Positions 58,940 to 64,000 of a stretch of 64,000 nt of DNA are shown here, piece after piece. The first letter of the stretch is position 1, and every line of letters starts with the position of its first letter. The translations under genes and the position numbers were made by a program. The DNA is from Methylomonas sp. LL1 (GTDB lineage: Bacteria > Pseudomonadota > Gammaproteobacteria > Methylococcales > Methylomonadaceae). A model generated the notes under the pieces. It was not told the origin of the DNA. It made no database searches and saw only the letters and a list, made by a program, of their open reading frames with translations. The stretch covers positions 4,526,001-4,590,000 of the forward strand of contig NZ_CP064653.1 of NCBI RefSeq assembly GCF_015711015.1, read 5' to 3'.

Positions 58940-61663
58940 TTATTCAAACCCATAACCAAACTCCCCATCCTGCACGCTGACATGCACCCGTTCAATCGGT
59001 TTGCCTTCCACCATCCGGATCAAAAATTCCTCGCTGATCTTCGGTAGCACGGTATTGGTCAATATTGCGTCTATCATCCGTCCACCGCTTTCCAGTTCCG
59101 TACAACGGCTGGCGATCAGTTTGATCACGTCGTCGTCGTAAGAGAACGGCACTTTGTGGCTTTCGGCGATGCGTTTCTTGATCCGGCCCAGTTGCAGACG
59201 AGCTATGGCGCCTATCATTTCGTCGTTCAGCGGGTAGTAAGGAATCACCACCAAACGGCCCAGCAGGGCGGGTGGGAAGACTTTCAATAACGGTTCGCGC
59301 AAGGCTTTGGAGATGCCTTCAGGATCAGGCATCAATTCCGGATCGCTGCACAGGCTGGAAATCATTTCAGTGCCGGCGTTGGTGGTCAGCAGTATCAGGG
59401 TGTTTTTGAAATCGATCACTCGGCCTTCGCCGTCTTCCATCCAGCCCTTGTCGAATACCTGGAAGAAAATCTCATGCACATCGGGATGGGCCTTTTCCAC
59501 TTCGTCCAGCAACACCACGCTGTACGGCCGTCTACGCACGGCTTCGGTCAGAACGCCGCCCTCGCCGTAACCGACATAGCCGGGAGGCGCGCCTTTCAAG
59601 GTCGATACGGTATGGGCTTCCTGGTATTCGCTCATGTTGATAGTGATGACGTTTTGTTCGCCACCATACAAGGCTTCGGCCAAGGCCAGGGCTGTTTCGG
59701 TCTTGCCCACGCCGGAGGTGCCGGCCAGCATGAATACGCCGATCGGTTTGTTGGGATTGTCGAGTCCGGCGCGCGAGGTCTGAATCCGGCGGGCGATCAT
59801 TTCCAAGGCATGGCGTTGGCCGATGATGCGTTGTTCCAGATTGTCCGCCAGTTTCAGGACGGTTTCGATTTCGTTTTTGACCATGCGGCCCACCGGAATA
59901 CCGGTCCAGTCCTGCACTACTGACGCGACGGCCTGATGGTCGACGGTCGGCAGTATCAATGGTGACTCGCCTTGTTGTTCATGCAGCTGAGTTTGTAAGC
60001 TTTTCAGTTCCGTCAACAACGCTTCGCGGTCAGCTGCGACCGCATCGGGACTTTGAGCGGAGTCGGCGCCTGTTTCGGCTGGGGCCGGTGTTTGACCGGT
60101 GGCATCCACCGCATGGCCGCTCGCTCTGAGTTTTGCCCGCAAATCCAGGATTTTGCTGACCATATCCTTTTCGGCATTCCAGCGGGTTTCCAACTCGGCA
60201 AGCCGCTGCTGTTCCACAGCCAATTTTTCTTGTGCCGACTCTTCCCGACCGGCAACTTCGATGCCGACCGCCTTTTCCTTGCCGATGATTTCCAGTTCGG
60301 TTTCCAAGGCGCTTATACGTTTGCGGCAGTCGTCGACTTCGGCCGGCACCGCGTGTTGGCTGATACTGACCCTGGCGCAGGCGGTATCCAATAAGCTGAC
60401 GGCCTTGTCGGGCAATTGCCGGGCGGGGATGTAACGGTGCGATAGCTTGACCGCCGCTTCCAGCGCTTCATCCAGAATCAAGACCTGATGATGTTTTTCC
60501 TGCACCGATACCACACCGCGCATCATGCCGATGGCTTTTTCCTCGCCCGGTTCCAGGACTTGTACTACTTGAAAGCGGCGGGTTAGGGCAGGGTCTTTTT
60601 CGATGTGTTTCTTGTATTCGGCCCAAGTGGTGGCGGCCACCGTTCGCAAGGTGCCGCGCGCTAGGGCGGGTTTCAACAGATTGGCGGCATCGCCCGTGCC
60701 GGCGGCGCCACCGGCTCCGACCAATGTATGGGCCTCGTCGATGAACAGAATAATCGGCTTGGGCGAGGATTGGACTTCCTCGATGACTTGGCGCAGGCGG
60801 TTCTCGAATTCGCCTTTCATGCTGGCACCGGCCTGCAGCAAACCGACATCCAGAGTGCGTAAACTGACGTCTCGCAACGAGGGCGGTACGTCGCCGGCCA
60901 CGATTTTCAGCGCAAAGCCTTCCACCACGGCGGTTTTACCGACACCGGCCTCGCCGGTCAATAATGGATTATTTTGGCGGCGGCGCATCAAAATATCGAT
61001 GATCTGCCGAATCTCTTCGTCTCGGCCAACGATAGGGTCGATTTTGCCCTTGCGGGCTTGTTCGGTCAGATCGACGGTGAATTGTTTGAGTGCTTCCTGT
61101 TTGCCCATTGCCGCAGGCGCCATCGCTCCACTGGCTTCGCCGGGCGTTGCGCCGGACTGGAAGCCGTCGGTGGCCGCCAGGCCATCTTCCTGGGAACCGG
61201 ACACGATGCCGGCGAAATCGTCCGAGAGTAGGTCGGGTTTTATTTTTTCGAATTCCTTGGATATGCCCAGCAACTCGTTACGCAAGGACTTGGTCTTCAG
61301 CATGCCCACGACCAGATGGCCACTACGCACCTGGCTTTCGCCGAACATCAAGGTACCGTAGACCCAGCCGCGTTCGACCGATTCTTCGATATGCGGGGAG
61401 AAATCGGAAATAGCGGTGGAACCACGCGGCAGTTTTTCCAGCGCATCGGTCACATCCTTGGCCAGTCGCGAAGTATCCAGGCTGTATTGCTTGATAATCC
61501 GGTGTAGATCGGAATCCTGTAATTGCAGCAACTGATTCAACCAATGCACCAGTTCGACATAAGGATTGCCTCGGAGCTTGCAAAACACCGTTGCGCCTTC
61601 GATAGCCTTGTAGCAGACGCGGTTTAATTTTCCAAACAGTTTGACTCGGCTGATTTCTGCCAT
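58940..61663 (-). CDS. clpV: Type VI secretion ATPase ClpV/TssH
   Basis: A 907-residue AAA+ unfoldase that disassembles the contracted T6SS sheath. Order: N-domain from 'MAEISRVKLFGKLNRVCYKAIEGATVFCK', first AAA with Walker A 'GEAGVGKTAVVEG' and 'ILFIDEAHTLVGAGG', a ClpB-type middle coiled coil (about residues 395-520), second AAA with 'LAGTSGVGKTETALALAEALYGG', 'YGEGGVLTEAVRRRPYSVVLLDEVEKAH' and a C-terminal D2-small domain. ATG 61663 is chosen because family members start at MAEIS-type sequence; the frame is open to 61723. It follows tssG by 40 bases. Confidence 0.95.
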   Translation of the reverse strand: MAEISRVKLFGKLNRVCYKAIEGATVFCKLRGNPYVELVHWLNQLLQLQDSDLHRIIKQYSLDTSRLAKDVTDALEKLPRGSTAISDFSPHIEESVERGWVYGTLMFGESQVRSGHLVVGMLKTKSLRNELLGISKEFEKIKPDLLSDDFAGIVSGSQEDGLAATDGFQSGATPGEASGAMAPAAMGKQEALKQFTVDLTEQARKGKIDPIVGRDEEIRQIIDILMRRRQNNPLLTGEAGVGKTAVVEGFALKIVAGDVPPSLRDVSLRTLDVGLLQAGASMKGEFENRLRQVIEEVQSSPKPIILFIDEAHTLVGAGGAAGTGDAANLLKPALARGTLRTVAATTWAEYKKHIEKDPALTRRFQVVQVLEPGEEKAIGMMRGVVSVQEKHHQVLILDEALEAAVKLSHRYIPARQLPDKAVSLLDTACARVSISQHAVPAEVDDCRKRISALETELEIIGKEKAVGIEVAGREESAQEKLAVEQQRLAELETRWNAEKDMVSKILDLRAKLRASGHAVDATGQTPAPAETGADSAQSPDAVAADREALLTELKSLQTQLHEQQGESPLILPTVDHQAVASVVQDWTGIPVGRMVKNEIETVLKLADNLEQRIIGQRHALEMIARRIQTSRAGLDNPNKPIGVFMLAGTSGVGKTETALALAEALYGGEQNVITINMSEYQEAHTVSTLKGAPPGYVGYGEGGVLTEAVRRRPYSVVLLDEVEKAHPDVHEIFFQVFDKGWMEDGEGRVIDFKNTLILLTTNAGTEMISSLCSDPELMPDPEGISKALREPLLKVFPPALLGRLVVIPYYPLNDEMIGAIARLQLGRIKKRIAESHKVPFSYDDDVIKLIASRCTELESGGRMIDAILTNTVLPKISEEFLIRMVEGKPIERVHVSVQDGEFGYGFE

Positions 61664-61703
61664 GGCTTTTTCCCTATTGCTTGTTAGTTTGAAGGAATGA
61701 TTG

Positions 61704-62768
61704 TTATCCCGCGCGGAGCGCAAAGAACGGATTTAGGGTTAAATCATCGGCGTCCAGCGGGCTCGGACGTGGTCCCAGCCACATGCTCCAGCCTAGTCGG
61801 GCGTCGCCGTTCATGCTGGATGAGTCGGGCTCCCGGGGTACGCCCAGGGCCAACTCCGCCGGCACTTCCTGTTTTTTCAGAATCAGTTGCGCATCCCAGA
61901 CCAACTCGTCGCCAATGTAATTGCGAACTATCGCCGCCAGTTTTGCCAATTCAATCGCTCCGGGCAGCAGCGCCAGATATTGGGTCAGTTTTAATGGGCC
62001 GAGCACAATTCTGAATTTATGCTGGCAACCCCAGACAAACGCACCCAATAACATCGATTGGCCCAGAGTAGCCAGTTCCGGCGAATAGCCCAAGCGGCTA
62101 TGGTCGCTTGGTTGAATTTCCATCCATTCGCCGATGAATTCTTCAACTTTGACCTTGACCGACAAGATGTCGTGAATGATGGCTTGCAAACCGTCGGGAC
62201 ACTTGGTTTGCGCCGAAAAATGCCCCGAATAGAAAAGTTTGGCTCTATCGTCCAGTGCGTCTCGATGGCGGAAATTTTCACCGCTAATCCCCAGCAAGGA
62301 GCCGACATAAAATCCGAAACGGTCCGATTCCGGCCTGTCGTAACTGACAGTGGGGCGGGCATTGGCCCAGGCCCGATAAAACAAGCTGATCATGCGATGA
62401 TGGAACACATCGGCAAATCGGACCATGGTGGCGTCGCGATGCGTTCTTAACCGCTCGCGGGCATATTCGGTCAGATGCAGCGGCAACGGCCCATTGGGAC
62501 CGAACAGGCCGAAAAAATTGACGGCCAGTCTTGGTGTGCCCGAATTGCCGGGAACATAGGATGATAAGGCGGATGCCGGGAACAGCAGTTCCGGCTCCTG
62601 GGAGAAGCGAACCGCATCGTCACTGGCCTTGACTCCGGTACCCAGCCGGGGTTTATCCGGATTCAGCGCTTCGAACAGGCGTAGGGTTTCGAAGAAATCG
62701 AAACGATAGGCGGCTTGTTCGAGCTCGCTAATTAAAAAGTGTGACGACGTCCGATTCTCACTGGCCAT
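61704..62768 (-). CDS. tssG: Type VI secretion baseplate protein TssG
   Basis: A 354-residue baseplate wedge subunit. 'YRFDFFETLRLFEALNPDKPRLG' at the N-terminus, 'RFSQEPELLFPASALSSY', 'LAVNFFGLFGPNGPLPLHLTEYARER' and 'FADVFHHRMISLFYRAWANARP' are the standard TssG (VasB/ImpH) motifs, and the rest 'FIGEWMEIQPSDHSRLG ... LGQSMLLGAFVWGCQHKFRIVLGPL' continues the family. Its start overlaps the tssF end by 37 bases, so the two are coupled, as expected for partners of one wedge. Confidence 0.95.
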   Translation of the reverse strand: MASENRTSSHFLISELEQAAYRFDFFETLRLFEALNPDKPRLGTGVKASDDAVRFSQEPELLFPASALSSYVPGNSGTPRLAVNFFGLFGPNGPLPLHLTEYARERLRTHRDATMVRFADVFHHRMISLFYRAWANARPTVSYDRPESDRFGFYVGSLLGISGENFRHRDALDDRAKLFYSGHFSAQTKCPDGLQAIIHDILSVKVKVEEFIGEWMEIQPSDHSRLGYSPELATLGQSMLLGAFVWGCQHKFRIVLGPLKLTQYLALLPGAIELAKLAAIVRNYIGDELVWDAQLILKKQEVPAELALGVPREPDSSSMNGDARLGWSMWLGPRPSPLDADDLTLNPFFALRAG

Positions 62769-64000
62769 CGGGCCACCTCGCCGCGGTCGGTTGAACGTAA
62801 GACGGTTTCGACGAAGGAATTGATCGAAACATAACGGGCAAAAAATTGCTCCAAAACCGTACCCAACAGAAAATATCCCCCTCCCTCAAAAGCCGACTCA
62901 TCCAGCAGTACCGAGATTTCCAATCCACGCCCGAATACCATGGGGCCTTTGGAATCGATACGTCTGACCACGTTCTTGGCACTGACCGAAATGACGCCTT
63001 CGATTTGTTTTTTGATCGCGGGCTCGCGCCGGTCGGCGTATAAATTCAACAATTCCCTTAACGCGGCGGCGCCTTGCTTGGGATCGCTATCGATCAACGA
63101 TAAATAATTCAGCGAGAGATGATTGATCAAGCGCCAGACACTGTCGCCTTCATAAGCGGCGGGCAGTGGCCGGGTTGGGCCTGAAATGCAGCGTATCGAC
63201 TGAACCGGCGCGCTGATCTGCAAACTAAAATCGGTATCGCCCAGGCCGACAGGCATTACCATCGGTAAGTCTCGGTTGGTGCACAAGGTTTCCAGTCCGA
63301 GTTGCGCGGTTTGCGGCGAGTAGGGCGCTTGTTCGGAATCGACCAATGAGATGAAGCATTCGCTGCCGATATAGCTGGAGCGCATGCCCTTGCGGCGTTG
63401 TTTGGATGACAAGACCCGTTTTAGCCGCCGCAACATATAAAAAGCGGTTTCGGCTTGATTTTGGTAGACGCTTTTGGAGCCGTAAAACGGCAAAAAAACC
63501 TGTTCATTGCGTTGGTCGTTACCGAAACCGACTACTTGATCGACGCTGAACACTTCGAAATCCATCGGCCGAGTACGATCGACGACCACATGATATTCGG
63601 ATTGGCGGTGATCAACATGCAGCCGGTCGGTGCGCTTGGGAAACAAATTAATCGCGGGTACACAAAACAGGGCTAGATTGGATTTGTCCAGCGCATTAAC
63701 CAATTGAGCGTCGCTACGGTCCAGTAGCACGAATAACTCTAGTTCCTCAACCTCGCACTGAGCGATTAAAGGCGATAAACCGGATAGTTCGGCAAATAGA
63801 AAGCGTTCGGGAAAGGCGAAATATTCCTGCAAAATCCGATAGCCGTCGAATGAACGCGGGGTTTGCCGCAGCAAGGCTTCTTCTTTATCGAATCCCAGGC
63901 CGCGAAAAAGATGGCCGCTGGCATATTTGAAGTGCGCTTGCAAGCCGGTCTTATACTTGCAGGCGAGGCCCTTGGCGTTAGCCATCAGCTGTTCATACAG
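62732..64000 (-). CDS. tssF: Type VI secretion baseplate protein TssF (5' end outside window)
   Basis: The last 422 residues of TssF (VasA/ImpG). The frame is open through base 64000 (it reads LYEQL before an internal Met at 63985), so the start lies beyond the edge; complete members have about 600 residues. Visible family segments include 'YRILQEYFAFPERFLFAELSGL', 'CVPAINLFPKRTDRLHVDHRQSEYHVVVDRTRP', and 'GRGLEISVLLDESAFEGGGYFLLGTVLEQFFARYVSINSFVETVL' near the C-terminus. First of the leftward T6SS genes in view. Confidence 0.95.
   Translation of the reverse strand: MYEQLMANAKGLACKYKTGLQAHFKYASGHLFRGLGFDKEEALLRQTPRSFDGYRILQEYFAFPERFLFAELSGLSPLIAQCEVEELELFVLLDRSDAQLVNALDKSNLALFCVPAINLFPKRTDRLHVDHRQSEYHVVVDRTRPMDFEVFSVDQVVGFGNDQRNEQVFLPFYGSKSVYQNQAETAFYMLRRLKRVLSSKQRRKGMRSSYIGSECFISLVDSEQAPYSPQTAQLGLETLCTNRDLPMVMPVGLGDTDFSLQISAPVQSIRCISGPTRPLPAAYEGDSVWRLINHLSLNYLSLIDSDPKQGAAALRELLNLYADRREPAIKKQIEGVISVSAKNVVRRIDSKGPMVFGRGLEISVLLDESAFEGGGYFLLGTVLEQFFARYVSINSFVETVLRSTDRGEVARWPVRIGRRHTF

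Noticed and set aside
60603..61361. A 252-codon rightward open frame opposite clpV
   Set aside because: Antisense to the intact AAA domain of clpV; composition rich in Ser/Arg/Pro and no recognisable motif.

Overview
The window looks like chromosomal DNA of a gammaproteobacterium, most likely a methanotroph of the order Methylococcales (Methylomonas/Methylobacter-like). This is inferred from gene families and layout; no rRNA or methane-oxidation gene is present to prove it. About 53 protein genes are supported. No tRNA, rRNA, CRISPR array or complete insertion sequence was seen.

Region A (1-27686) is a long exopolysaccharide locus of the exosortase-A (XrtA/PEP-CTERM) type. A PrsK-like sensor kinase runs leftwards out of the window. 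A rightward gene train then encodes a cyclic-nucleotide-binding protein, an acyltransferase, the TPR lipoprotein PrsT, export lipoprotein, chain-length regulator, tyrosine autokinase, outer-membrane barrel, AAA ATPase, UDP-GlcNAc 2-epimerase, polysaccharide deacetylase, FemAB-like protein, two glycosyltransferases and an asparagine-synthase-like amidotransferase. Embedded in it (19087-22076) is a small module: a Tat-signal protein, a PqqD-like peptide chaperone, an HprK-related kinase and a nucleotidyltransferase. Two more glycosyltransferases, a CapK-like adenylating enzyme and a second asparagine-synthase-like protein follow; the last lacks the glutaminase cysteine. PqqD-like protein, HprK-like kinase, nucleotidyltransferase and glutaminase-dead AsnB together resemble the tailoring enzymes of lasso-peptide clusters. 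No exosortase gene lies in the window.

Region B (27721-38513) starts with a leftward hemJ. A rightward operon follows with a TPR-like protein, a degenerate receiver-like protein, a small COG2229-type GTPase, two Roadblock-type proteins, a lone PAS domain and a PhnD-like binding protein without a signal peptide, closed by a clear intrinsic terminator. It recalls the Streptomyces conservons and MglA/MglB switches. A histidine phosphatase, a class I adenylate cyclase, an EF-hand-like protein, a PilZ protein and an orphan YbdD/YjiX protein come next.

Region C (38510-49493) is mostly housekeeping: a KefB-type antiporter, the agmatine-to-putrescine pair AguB/AguA, an EamA transporter with a good sigma-70 promoter, RecN, NAD kinase, and a haem-motif histidine kinase paired with an HD-GYP response regulator.

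Region D (49659-64000), all leftward, is part of a type VI secretion locus. In transcription order: TssF (cut by the window edge), TssG, ClpV/TssH, a peptidoglycan-peptidase effector candidate with its immunity candidate, an M35-like metallopeptidase effector candidate with a lipoprotein immunity candidate, two tandem TPR-methyltransferases, a small T6SS-associated protein, PAAR and VgrG. Two copies of a roughly 165-base intergenic repeat lie at 40081-40255 and 58691-58853.
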